Shown here: one piece after another, positions 27,587-35,379 of the stretch
Position numbering within the stretch: the stretch's first letter is position 1
Layout of the letters: every line of letters starts with the position of its first letter
From: Acidobacteriota bacterium
Lineage (GTDB): Bacteria > Acidobacteriota > Blastocatellia > Pyrinomonadales > Pyrinomonadaceae
Length of the DNA stretch: 64,000 bases
Assembly (NCBI GenBank): GCA_016715115.1
Contig: JADKBM010000004.1
Coordinates: forward strand, 434,001-498,000
Reading direction: 5' to 3'
The notes under the pieces: generated by a model
Databases searched by the model: none
Seen by the model: the letters and a program-made list of their open reading frames with translations, nothing else
What the model was told of the DNA's origin: nothing
Program-made: the position numbers and the translations under genes

Positions 27587-28108
27587 ATGAAAATCTCAAT
27601 CGATAGTCCGCTGCACTATTTGACGTCCGTCACCAAGGACCGACTTCCGGTTTCTCGAACCGACAAGATCAAGGGTATCGTTGCCAAGGCTCTTGACGAG
27701 GCCCGGACGTCTTCCGGCGTCAAAATTCATGCCTACGTTATTATGCCCGACCATATGCATCTGATCACCGACGGTTCCCGCAAGGTCGCAGACACGCAAA
27801 GATATTTCAACGGCGTCACCGCAAGGCGCGTGATAGACCACCTCAAGAATGGCAGTTTCGAGACTTCGCTCTTGAAACTCAGACAAGAAAAGCGGCGTCG
27901 GAATCATCGGTATTCGTTATGGGATCATCACCCGAATGCGTTTTCGATCAACAACGAGAAGACGATGATGCAAAAAGTGAACTACATCCATCAGAATCCG
28001 GTTCGGGCCGGATTGGTCGAACGCGCAGAGGATTATCTATATTCAAGCGCACGGATCTGGCAGCGAAAACCCCTTGAAAATGAGCCTCTCCGGGTCGATA
28101 TGCCTTGA
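27587..28108 (+). CDS. REP-associated tyrosine transposase (RAYT, IS200/IS605-type Y1)
   Basis: The 173-residue product is a compact Y1-HUH transposase: YVIMPDHMHLI places the metal-binding HxH at His56/His58, and KVNYIHQNPVRAGLV places the nucleophilic tyrosine at Tyr133. These enzymes cut single-stranded REP hairpins and are usually single-copy and domesticated. It is flanked on both sides by palindromic arrays (27045-27575 and 28106-28262) that share sequence, forming a classic REPtron. All catalytic residues are present. No insertion-sequence ends were seen. Confidence 0.92.
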   Translation: MKISIDSPLHYLTSVTKDRLPVSRTDKIKGIVAKALDEARTSSGVKIHAYVIMPDHMHLITDGSRKVADTQRYFNGVTARRVIDHLKNGSFETSLLKLRQEKRRRNHRYSLWDHHPNAFSINNEKTMMQKVNYIHQNPVRAGLVERAEDYLYSSARIWQRKPLENEPLRVDMP

Positions 28109-28262
28109 GACGGCGGCATAGCCGCTTTTGTGGTTTGGGGACTGGCCCGGAAAAGCCGAGCTTTTCCGCACATCCGGGCGGCAAGCCGCAGAAAGGAGCA
28201 GAGCGGCAAGCCGCATCTCCGGGCCGCAAGCCGCACATCCGGGCGGCAAGCCGCGGGGCGGA
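28106..28262. repeat. REP-type array downstream of the RAYT gene
   Basis: This stretch repeats CATCCGGGCGGCAAGCCGC three to four times and contains the palindrome GGAAAAGC-CGA-GCTTTTCC. The parts match the upstream array at 27045-27575, mostly in the same orientation. Location on both sides of the transposase gene supports that RAYT acts on them. Confidence 0.85.
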
Positions 28263-28367
28263 AGGCGTTACCGTTGCGGCGGGGCGCGTGGTAAAATTAT
28301 CCATACAAATTCAAAATAGGCCCGGGCATCGAACAAGAGTCGGGGCGGCTGATCAAAAGGAGTTTTT

Positions 28368-30500
28368 ATGAAAAGAGTTTTTGTCGTTGTTTTTACTTTT
28401 CTCTCGATGGCTTTTGTGATGAACGAATTCAGAATCGAAAAACGGGTTCAGGCGGCGGAGACGAATCCGCTGCTGGCGGAATGGACCGGAAATTACGGCG
28501 GCGTTCCGGCGTTTGACAAGGTGAAGGTCGCCGATTTCAAGCCGGCGCTCGAGACGGCGATGGCCGAGAACCTGAAGGAGATCGACGCGATCGCGAATTC
28601 GGCCGCCGCGCCGACGTTCGAGAATACGATCGCCCAGATGGAGCGCGCCGGGGCGATGCTCGACCGCGTCGGGTCGATCTACAACGTCTGGACGAGCGTG
28701 ATGAGCACGCCCGAACTTCGCGCCGTCGAACGCGAAATGGGGCCGAAACTCGCCGCGTTCAACGACAAGATCACCCAGAATTCCGCGCTCTTCAAACGGA
28801 TCGAGGCGGTTTACAACTCGCCGAAGAAATCCAAATTGACGCCGGAGCAGCAGCGCCTTACGTGGCGCTATTACACGAACTTCGTCCGCGCCGGCGCGAA
28901 ACTCGGCGAGACCGAAAAGAAACGTCTTTCGGAGATCAACCAGTCGCTCGCGGGACTCTACACGCGGTTCAGCCAGAATCTGCTGGCCGACGAGAATGAT
29001 CCCTTTGTCGAACTCGGCTCCGAAGCGGACCTCGCGGGACTGCCGCAGTCTTTGCGCGACGCGGCGGCGGCGACCGCCGAATCCAAGGGAATGAAGGGCA
29101 AGTGGGCGATCGCCAACACGCGTTCGTCGGTCGATCCGTTCCTGACCTATTCCGACCGTCGCGATCTGCGCGAGAAGGTCTGGCGGATGTTCGTTAACCG
29201 CGGCGACAACGGCGACAAGAACGACAACAACGCGATCATTCCGCAAACGCTGCAGCTGCGCGCCGAACGCGCGAAACTGCTCGGTTTCGCGACGCACGCC
29301 CATTGGCGGCTCGATAATGCGATGGCGAAAACGCCCGAGCGCGCGATGGAGTTGATGGAAGCGGTCTGGAAACCGGCCGTCGGACGCGTCAAGGAAGAGG
29401 TCGCCGATATGCAGGCGCTCGCCGACCGCTCGGGAGCGAAGATCACGATCGAGCCCTGGGACTACCGCTACTATATGGAGAAGGTCCGCAAGGAACGCTA
29501 CGACCTCGACCAGAACGAGATCAAGCCCTATATGCAGCTCGAAAAGATGCGCGAGGGAATGTTCTGGGTCGCGGGCGAACTGTTCGGATTCAACTTCGCG
29601 CCCGTCACGGACGTTCCGGTCAATCACCCGGACGTGCGCGTCTGGAAGGTGACGGACAAGAAATCGGGCCGTTACATCGGGCTTTGGTACTTCGACCCGT
29701 ATGCGCGTACGGGCAAGCGTTCGGGCGCGTGGATGAACGCTTACCGCAGCCAGGAGAAGATGGACCGTCCGGTGACGACGATCGTTTCGAACAACTCGAA
29801 TTTCGTCAAAGGAAAACCCGGCGAACCCGTCCTGATCTCCTGGGACGACGCGCTGACGCTGTTTCACGAATTCGGCCACGCTCTCCACGGGCTTTCGTCG
29901 AACGTGACGTATCCGTCGCTGTCGGGGACGGCGGTCGCGCGCGATTACGTCGAATTTCCGTCGCAGCTGATGGAGCATTGGCTCTCGACGCCGGAAGTTT
30001 TGTCGAAATTCGCGCTCCATTACGAGACCGGCAAGCCGATCCCGCAGGCGCTGGTCGACAAGATCAAAAAGACGACGACGTTCAATCAGGGCTTCGCGAC
30101 GGTCGAGTATCTGGCGAGCGCGCTGGTCGATATGAAACTGCATCTCGCGGGATCGCAGACGATCGACGCCGACGCTTTTGAACGCGAGACGCTGGCGCAA
30201 TTGGGGATGCCGCGCGAGATCGTGATGCGTCACCGGACGCCGCAGTTCGGCCACGTCTTCTCGTCGGACAGCTATTCGGCGGGCTACTACAGTTATCTGT
30301 GGTCAGACGTTTTGACGGCGGACGCCTACGGCGCGTTCACAGAGGGAAAGGGGCCGTATGACAAAAAGGTCGCGGCGCGGCTGACTCGTTATATATTCTC
30401 GGTCGGCAACACGATGGACCCGGCCGAAGCCTACCGCAAATTCCGCGGCCGCGACCCGCAAGTCGACGCGCTGATGAAGAAACGGGGATTTTTGAGATAG
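28368..30500 (+). CDS. M3 family zinc metallopeptidase (oligopeptidase A/Dcp-like), exported
   Basis: The 710-residue product has the HExxH site at His500-Glu501-x-x-His504 (FHEFGHALHG), with a further Glu downstream in the family position. N-terminal positions 1-31 form a signal peptide (MKRVFVVVFTFLSMAFVMN...VQAAE), so it probably acts in the periplasm. M3 peptidases cleave short peptides and dipeptides from C-termini. Full length matches peptidyl-dipeptidase Dcp and oligopeptidase A. The start is set by GGAG at 28359-28363 just before ATG. It has strong GC-rich codon bias, so long antisense open frames exist but are not genes. Confidence 0.94.
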   Translation: MKRVFVVVFTFLSMAFVMNEFRIEKRVQAAETNPLLAEWTGNYGGVPAFDKVKVADFKPALETAMAENLKEIDAIANSAAAPTFENTIAQMERAGAMLDRVGSIYNVWTSVMSTPELRAVEREMGPKLAAFNDKITQNSALFKRIEAVYNSPKKSKLTPEQQRLTWRYYTNFVRAGAKLGETEKKRLSEINQSLAGLYTRFSQNLLADENDPFVELGSEADLAGLPQSLRDAAAATAESKGMKGKWAIANTRSSVDPFLTYSDRRDLREKVWRMFVNRGDNGDKNDNNAIIPQTLQLRAERAKLLGFATHAHWRLDNAMAKTPERAMELMEAVWKPAVGRVKEEVADMQALADRSGAKITIEPWDYRYYMEKVRKERYDLDQNEIKPYMQLEKMREGMFWVAGELFGFNFAPVTDVPVNHPDVRVWKVTDKKSGRYIGLWYFDPYARTGKRSGAWMNAYRSQEKMDRPVTTIVSNNSNFVKGKPGEPVLISWDDALTLFHEFGHALHGLSSNVTYPSLSGTAVARDYVEFPSQLMEHWLSTPEVLSKFALHYETGKPIPQALVDKIKKTTTFNQGFATVEYLASALVDMKLHLAGSQTIDADAFERETLAQLGMPREIVMRHRTPQFGHVFSSDSYSAGYYSYLWSDVLTADAYGAFTEGKGPYDKKVAARLTRYIFSVGNTMDPAEAYRKFRGRDPQVDALMKKRGFLR

Positions 30501-30582
30501 TGCAAAGTGCAGAATGCAGAGTGCATAGTGCAGAGTGCAGAGTGCCGGTCACTATGCACTTTGCACTCTGCACTTTGCACTA
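30501..30582. repeat. Inverted array of TGCA-rich short repeats after the M3 gene
   Basis: Direct repeats of AGTGCAGAGTGC-type words fill this gap. The first 29 bases (about 30500-30528) pair with 30551-30579 with only two mismatches, so the transcript end could fold into a long hairpin. There is no T-run. It may serve as a 3' stabiliser or be a mobile filler repeat. Confidence 0.75.
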
Positions 30583-30584
30583 AG

Positions 30585-30761
30585 CTAAAAGAGTCTTCGC
30601 TGGCCTTCGATGACGCCGCGCATAATGCGTTCGATGTCTTTCGGGCCGGCCGCCGCGCAGTCCTTGAGGACCTCGCGCTTCTGTTCGGGGGTGAGGTCGC
30701 GCCACGTTTTCAGAAGCCCGGGGTTTTGATTTATCTCGTATATCGTCTGGTTGTCGGTCAC
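30585..30761 (-). CDS. Small conserved-looking protein, 58 residues, GTG start
   Basis: The minus strand from GTG 30761 to TAG 30585 encodes a 58-residue, charged, helical product: VTDNQTIYEINQNPGLLK then TWRDLTPEQKREVLKDCAAA. The frame shows GC-rich third positions and normal amino acid composition. An in-frame TGA lies four codons upstream, so GTG is the only plausible start. No strong Shine-Dalgarno site precedes it. It has no recognisable domain. Its 3' end abuts the TGCA repeat. Confidence 0.55.
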   Translation of the reverse strand: MTDNQTIYEINQNPGLLKTWRDLTPEQKREVLKDCAAAGPKDIERIMRGVIEGQRRLF

Positions 30762-30795
30762 GGATTGACTTCAATGATATCAGAACTACGCAATT

Positions 30796-30925
30796 CGTAA
30801 GAGTAACGCCTTTAGGCGTGACTAGCGTTAGCGTGGCTCAACGTCGGGGTCACGCGTGAACGCGTTACTCTTACGCGTTGGCGTGGCTCAACGTCGGGGT
30901 CACGCGTGGACGCGTTACACTTACG
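30796..30925. repeat. Dispersed hairpin element, locus 3 (one forward, two reverse copies)
   Basis: The forward copy at 30796-30821 has stem ACGCC-TTTA-GGCGT. Reverse copies begin at 30850 and 30900 (spacing 50) with stems ACGCG-TTCA-CGCGT and ACGCG-TCCA-CGCGT. The layout is the same as locus 2. It lies between the small GTG gene and the PadR operon. Confidence 0.88.
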
Positions 30926-30949
30926 CGTTGGCGTGGCTCAACGTCGGCT

Positions 30950-31501
30950 TCAACATCCTTTCCCGCCAAGGAAACACGGCAACTGATCGGCAACGACGAA
31001 CGTCCACGATGACATAATGATGACCAAGCCGAGCGATTTCAGCAACAATGGAAAAATCCAATCCGACACCGGACCCGTGCGGGGCGTGCGGAACAAAGAG
31101 ATCGCGAGGTACGTGAAAATCGAAGCCTCAAGCCAGAGAACATTGAAGATCGCGAACGGAATGCCCGCCGGATATCCGCCGGAGTAAATGTATTCCGTCA
31201 CGACGAACGGAAGGGTCGCGACAAGCCCGATCAACACCGACACCGAGATTCGAAGAAAAGCGTTGTTCATAACCGTGACGATCACGTCCAGAATGCGCTC
31301 TTTGAAAACTCCGGCCGATGTTTCGGCAAATGTCGACAGAAGAAATCCGATCGGAATATAGCCGATGGCCGATCGCTGTTCGCGGCACAGGTCGCGAAAC
31401 GTCTGAAGCATCGATTCGCCCATCCGTTCTCTAAACGTCCGCGGGTAAAGCCCAAGCAGGTATCCGTAAGCGGCAACGGTCTTCCTCTCGTCAACCCTCA
31501 T
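30950..31501 (-). CDS. Integral membrane protein of PadR operon
   Basis: The 183-residue product starts with a soluble stretch, LYPRTFRERMGESMLQTFRDLCREQ, that is typical of membrane proteins paired with PadR regulators. Four hydrophobic segments follow: residues about 48-64, 82-105, 116-136 and 148-172. It overlaps the PadR gene by 11 bases and is co-transcribed with it. The function is unknown; related partners are thought to be the PadR-controlled membrane component. It has cysteines at the very end (PCFLGGKGC). Confidence 0.75.
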   Translation of the reverse strand: MRVDERKTVAAYGYLLGLYPRTFRERMGESMLQTFRDLCREQRSAIGYIPIGFLLSTFAETSAGVFKERILDVIVTVMNNAFLRISVSVLIGLVATLPFVVTEYIYSGGYPAGIPFAIFNVLWLEASIFTYLAISLFRTPRTGPVSDWIFPLLLKSLGLVIIMSSWTFVVADQLPCFLGGKGC

Positions 31502-31853
31502 AAACGAAACTCTTCGGAAGCAGGTTCAGATCGCGCGCGAGCGATACGATGCCACTGAAACGATCAAGCTCGTCAGCGAGCGCCTTTTCGCCGAACCCGT
31601 TGATTCGATAATAGATCCGCCGTTCGTCGTCCATTGCCGGATCGATCCGTTTGCCGCTCTCTTCGATCAGCCCCGCGTCGAGCATCCGTTTGAGCGATCC
31701 GTAAAGCGTCCCGGCGCCCATCTTCACGTTTCCTTTTGAATCTTCCCTGACCTGCTTCATAATGCCGTAACCGTGCATTTCTCCGACCGAAAGTGCAAGC
31801 AGTATATGAAACACAGCGGGAGTCAGCACAGCTTTGTTGTTTCCGTCGAGCAT
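31491..31853 (-). CDS. PadR family transcriptional regulator
   Basis: The 120-residue protein has the PadR winged helix: FHILLALSVGEMHGYGIMKQV, then GAGTLYGSLKRMLDAGLIEES, and a wing with RRIYYRINGFGEKAL. Members sense ligands or stress and repress their own operon. Its promoter overlaps a palindrome at 31859-31881, described separately, and the mRNA may be leaderless because only five bases separate the -10 hexamer from ATG. The 3' end overlaps the membrane protein gene. Confidence 0.92.
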   Translation of the reverse strand: MLDGNNKAVLTPAVFHILLALSVGEMHGYGIMKQVREDSKGNVKMGAGTLYGSLKRMLDAGLIEESGKRIDPAMDDERRIYYRINGFGEKALADELDRFSGIVSLARDLNLLPKSFVYEG

Positions 31854-31858
31854 AAAAC

Positions 31859-31888
31859 ACTATATCCGTGACGGATATAGTTTGTCAA
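31859..31888 (-). promoter_or_regulatory. PadR operon promoter with overlapping palindromic operator
   Basis: On the minus strand the -35 TTGACA (31883-31888) and -10 TATAGT (31859-31864) are 18 bases apart. A perfect dyad with arms ACTATATCCG and CGGATATAGT around a 3-base centre spans 31859-31881 and covers the -10 and most of the spacer. The start codon follows the -10 by five bases, which places +1 at or next to the A of ATG. This fits autorepression by the adjacent PadR protein. Confidence 0.75.
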
Positions 31889-31981
31889 CAGGAATTCAAT
31901 GTGCCGGGCGACGATCCCGGATCACGCCCCAGTTCTTCAATCTATTCGTAAGACCCGATGCTTGTGCTTTGGACGCCCAAG

Positions 31982-32455
31982 TCAAAACCAACGCCTGACC
32001 CGCTTCCTGTAATCATCCCAATCGTTCCCGAATTCCCGTTTCAAACGCGGTTCTTCGTGGAAAACGATGAAGAGATTGAAGCCGGTGAAGACGACCGCGG
32101 AGTAGCCGGCCAACACGAACGATCGATGAAACAGGACTTCACCCATCAACAACAGAATCACCCCGACATACATCGGGTTTCGGGAATACCGGTAGAAGCC
32201 TCTGACGACCAGGTTCTTCGTCGGGTCAAGAGGCGACAAGGTCCCTTTGCCATCGACAGCGAACTGCAGAATGCAGGTCACCATCAACGAAAAGCCGAGG
32301 ATCATTAACGCAACTCCGGAAAACTGCCAAGATCCCCAGCCATCCGGCAGATACGGTTTGCCTTCGATCCTGAGCAAAAGATACGGGATCAATCCTGCAA
32401 CCAGTCCCGGCTGCAAGATCGTGAAGACCAGATTGCGGAGCAACAAAGAAAACAT
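31982..32455 (-). CDS. ICMT/PEMT-like membrane methyltransferase
   Basis: The 157-residue integral membrane protein has about four helices and the isoprenylcysteine methyltransferase-type signature: NLVVRGFYRYSRNPMYVGVIL, then FHEEPRLKREFGNDWDDYRKRV at the C-terminus. These residues form the SAM pocket in this family. The substrate may be a lipid or small thiol/amine. It is transcribed away from the alpha/beta hydrolase at 32656, leaving a 200-base shared upstream region. Its 3' end is 94 bases from the PadR promoter. Confidence 0.85.
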   Translation of the reverse strand: MFSLLLRNLVFTILQPGLVAGLIPYLLLRIEGKPYLPDGWGSWQFSGVALMILGFSLMVTCILQFAVDGKGTLSPLDPTKNLVVRGFYRYSRNPMYVGVILLLMGEVLFHRSFVLAGYSAVVFTGFNLFIVFHEEPRLKREFGNDWDDYRKRVRRWF

Positions 32456-32655
32456 AGACGCTCACCGGAACCGACAATATCAAGATTCCGGATTCAAGGA
32501 GTTTGTCGGAAGAAACTCAGTGTGCGGAGCACACGAACGAGCCGCGAAGGATTCAAGCGGGCGCGTGAAACACGCGGACTCGCCGACGTTCTCGCGAAAC
32601 TCTTTCGGCTTTTCCCGAAAGGTTTGCGTCGTAATATATACTAAGAGCCAAGAAT

Positions 32656-33480
32656 ATGAGAGCCGGATTTTCGATAATGATCGCCACGCTTTTCAGCATT
32701 TTGCTTTTTGCCGTTTCGCACAACGCGCAAGAGGTCAGGCGAATTACCTACAACAACGTCAGCGTGGATGTCGTCATCGACAAGCCTGCGAACTATTTTG
32801 TCGATGTTTTGATCGCCTTTCCCGGAACGGTTGCGACGGACGATCAAACGCTTCCGGCGGCGAGGAATATCCTCCAGCGAACCAAGGAAATCACGAATCG
32901 AACGGATATGATGATCGTCAGCGTGGCCTATCCTCAGGAAGGTCGGCTGATGGGCGACAGCATTGCCGAAGCCGAAGCCGCTTTGCTCTGGGTCAAGGAA
33001 AAAAGCAGAAAAGAACTGAAACGAAAGGTCAGGAAGATCTTTCTGATCGGCCATTCACAGGGCGGATATATGGTCACCCGACTGAACACGATGCACGCTA
33101 CCGACGGCGTGATATCCAACGGTCCGGGACCGCTCAATCTGGTTTATCGTTGCGGACTTGAAGAAAACGGCCAAGCCCCGCCGAGCGCCGTTTGCGCGAC
33201 TTTGAGACAGACTTACGGAACAACGGTCAACAATCCTGCGGCTTATATGGCAAGATCGCTTCTGAGCTTTACGGAAGGCTACAGATCCGACATCCTCTTC
33301 GTCCAGGGTTTGCAGGACTCGCCGATCCAACTGGCTTCGTGGCCAACCTTCAAACAACAAGTCACCGACTGCACCAATTGCCAGAACCGACAGATCGTCG
33401 AGATCGCCAATGCCGGCCACACGGCGTTGTTTGAAAGCCCCGAAGCGATAAACGCCTACAACGCTTTCATCAATCGCTAG
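32656..33480 (+). CDS. Secreted alpha/beta hydrolase fold protein
   Basis: The 274-residue product has a signal peptide (MRAGFSIMIATLFSILLFAVSHNAQ) and the nucleophile elbow LIGHSQGGYMV (GxSxG). A late Asp lies in YRSDILFVQGLQDSP and the final His in IANAGHTALF. It would hydrolyse an ester or peptide in the periplasm. Upstream, 32608-32628 contains a hairpin CTTTCGG/CCGAAAG, and TATACT at 32635 is a possible -10. The gene is monocistronic. Confidence 0.85.
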   Translation: MRAGFSIMIATLFSILLFAVSHNAQEVRRITYNNVSVDVVIDKPANYFVDVLIAFPGTVATDDQTLPAARNILQRTKEITNRTDMMIVSVAYPQEGRLMGDSIAEAEAALLWVKEKSRKELKRKVRKIFLIGHSQGGYMVTRLNTMHATDGVISNGPGPLNLVYRCGLEENGQAPPSAVCATLRQTYGTTVNNPAAYMARSLLSFTEGYRSDILFVQGLQDSPIQLASWPTFKQQVTDCTNCQNRQIVEIANAGHTALFESPEAINAYNAFINR

Positions 33481-33923
33481 ATCGAAGATGTTGTTTCCCG
33501 CCTTCGGGAATTGTTTGGCTATTTGTTCAAGAGGCGGCATCAACTCCCTTTCATCTCAGGCCTTCGTTTTTCCATACTTCCCCAAAACTGATTTGCATTC
33601 GCCTTACCCCGCAAATATGCGGTTTATCACAAACCAATTGTCGAGACGGCGAGTTTTCGGTAAGACTGGTGCAAGTTTCAGTCACGGGCGCGAGATCCTG
33701 AAGAATTGTTTCGGAAATCAACGCCGAATGTGCTCGACCGAGCCGCGACCCCGCATTTGAGGCAACGGTTGTAGTTTTTGATCGTCGCAAGTGCACTGAT
33801 GATCTCTGCAAATGGTATTTTCAGCCAAACTGTGACCATATTCTGAGAAAAAACCAAGCGGAAAGAGACCGCGAGGCCGTCCGTTGGTTTAAGGCTTTTT
33901 TGAACTAGGGCGAATCATTGTTT
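33481..33923. other. Gap with no recognised gene
   Basis: About 440 bases between the hydrolase and the amidohydrolase. I see no frame with convincing composition on either strand, no RNA gene and no strong palindrome. The last part must hold the promoter of the amidohydrolase gene; AGGG at 33907-33910 may serve as its ribosome site. Confidence 0.5.
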
Positions 33924-35372
33924 ATGAAGCGAAAATGGATTCAGAAATGCGATGTTGACCAAAATAATCTGCCGATACCGACGCAGATCATTTCAACCGA
34001 GGAATTTGCCCCGCCGGATCAGACCGTTGAACAGAAACGCGTCGAGCAGCGCCTGATCGAGATCGCGAATACGAGCAGCTCGCGTCTCGGGATCTCACGA
34101 CGTAAGTTTCTCGCGGGCGCCGGCGGAATGGCCGCGGCGTTCCTGGCGATGAATGAGGTTTTCGGGAATTATTTCGATGTTTCGCAAAGCGAGCTCTACG
34201 AACCCCGCAGCAGCGACGAGAAGTTCCCGAAACGCCCCTTTATCTTCGATATTCACACTCACCACGTTGGCGCAAACAAGATCATCCAAACGCCACCGCT
34301 GATCCCGGGCTATCGGAACGCGGGAGGCGCCTGGGGCAATACGAGTCTCGTCGGTAAAGAGCACAAATGGGAAGACCTGTATTTGGCGAACTACATCAAG
34401 GAGATGTTTTTCGATTCAGATACTTCGATGGCCGTGATCACAGGACTTCCGGCGAAAACCGACGACCAGAATGTGCTTACGCCGTCCGAGATGTTTGAAA
34501 CGCGCGCCGAAATCAACGGTTTGGCGAATTCGAAACGACTGCTTTCGCACGGGACTTTTTCGCCGGATCTGGGCAGATCTCAGCTTGAATCAATGGCCCG
34601 ACAGTTCGAGCAATTGAAACCTGAAGCATGGAAAGGCTATCCGGGACAGCCTCTGGCGGATGGCAGCGTCGGCTGGTGGATGGACGATGAGAAGATCGCT
34701 TATCCCTTTTATGAGTACTCCCGCAAGATCGGGATCAGGAATATTTGCGTCCACAAAGGTTTGCCTCTGCCGGGCTGGGAATTGGAACATTCAAGCCCGC
34801 GCGATGTCGAAAAAGCCGCGAAGGACTTTCCCGATTTGAATTTTCTGATTTACCACGCCGGATTCAAAGGCGTCCGCGACGCGTTGCCGGCAGTCGAAGA
34901 CGATTTCAAAACCGTGACCAATATCCCTTGGATAACTGATCTTTGCGAGATGCGAAAACGAAACCCACGTATGAAGAACGTCTATATGGATCTGGGAACG
35001 ACATTTGGAATGACCGTGATCACACAGCCGAAACTTTGCGCCTATATGCTCGGTTTGATGATCCAGGCGTTTGGCGAAGAACACGTTTTGTGGGGAACGG
35101 ACTCGATCTGGTGGGGCAGTCCGCAATGGCAGATCGAGGCATTCCGGCGACTGCAAATGCCGGAGGATCTCCAGCGAAGATTTAAGTTCAAGCCGTTGAC
35201 GGACAAAGTAAAAGCAAAGATCTTCGGCTTGAATTCGGCCAGAGTTTACGGCATCGACGTCAAGGCGAAAATGAACGCGATCCCGACGGATCACGTGACG
35301 AAGTTAAAGGCGCAATATCAAGCTCAAGGCGCGAGTCCGTCGAACACGCAATACGGTTGGATTCGGAAATGA
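33924..35372 (+). CDS. Amidohydrolase-related TIM-barrel protein with Tat-like signal
   Basis: The product (482 residues from ATG 33924) has SRRKFLAGAGGMAAAFLAM, a twin-arginine type signal, but it begins about 55 residues in, after a polar charged N-terminal extension. The hydrolase domain opens with FDIHTHHVG (HxH metal pair). It has FLIYHAGF and ends near LWGTDSIWWGSPQW with the catalytic Asp. This resembles amidohydrolase-2 (decarboxylase-like) proteins. TTG 33918 has better spacing from AGGG 33907-33910 and could be the real start. It is followed after 7 bases by a secreted glucanase-fold protein, probably in one operon. Confidence 0.85.
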   Translation: MKRKWIQKCDVDQNNLPIPTQIISTEEFAPPDQTVEQKRVEQRLIEIANTSSSRLGISRRKFLAGAGGMAAAFLAMNEVFGNYFDVSQSELYEPRSSDEKFPKRPFIFDIHTHHVGANKIIQTPPLIPGYRNAGGAWGNTSLVGKEHKWEDLYLANYIKEMFFDSDTSMAVITGLPAKTDDQNVLTPSEMFETRAEINGLANSKRLLSHGTFSPDLGRSQLESMARQFEQLKPEAWKGYPGQPLADGSVGWWMDDEKIAYPFYEYSRKIGIRNICVHKGLPLPGWELEHSSPRDVEKAAKDFPDLNFLIYHAGFKGVRDALPAVEDDFKTVTNIPWITDLCEMRKRNPRMKNVYMDLGTTFGMTVITQPKLCAYMLGLMIQAFGEEHVLWGTDSIWWGSPQWQIEAFRRLQMPEDLQRRFKFKPLTDKVKAKIFGLNSARVYGIDVKAKMNAIPTDHVTKLKAQYQAQGASPSNTQYGWIRK

Positions 35373-35379
35373 GGAACTT

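Noticed and set aside
28353..30254. Long open frame antisense to the M3 peptidase gene (633 codons)
   Set aside because: Arg-rich composition produced by GC-rich third positions of the real gene; no domain, no ribosome site.
33551..33811. Small minus-strand gene between hydrolase and amidohydrolase
   Set aside because: Composition without coding character, no start site, no recognisable peptide.
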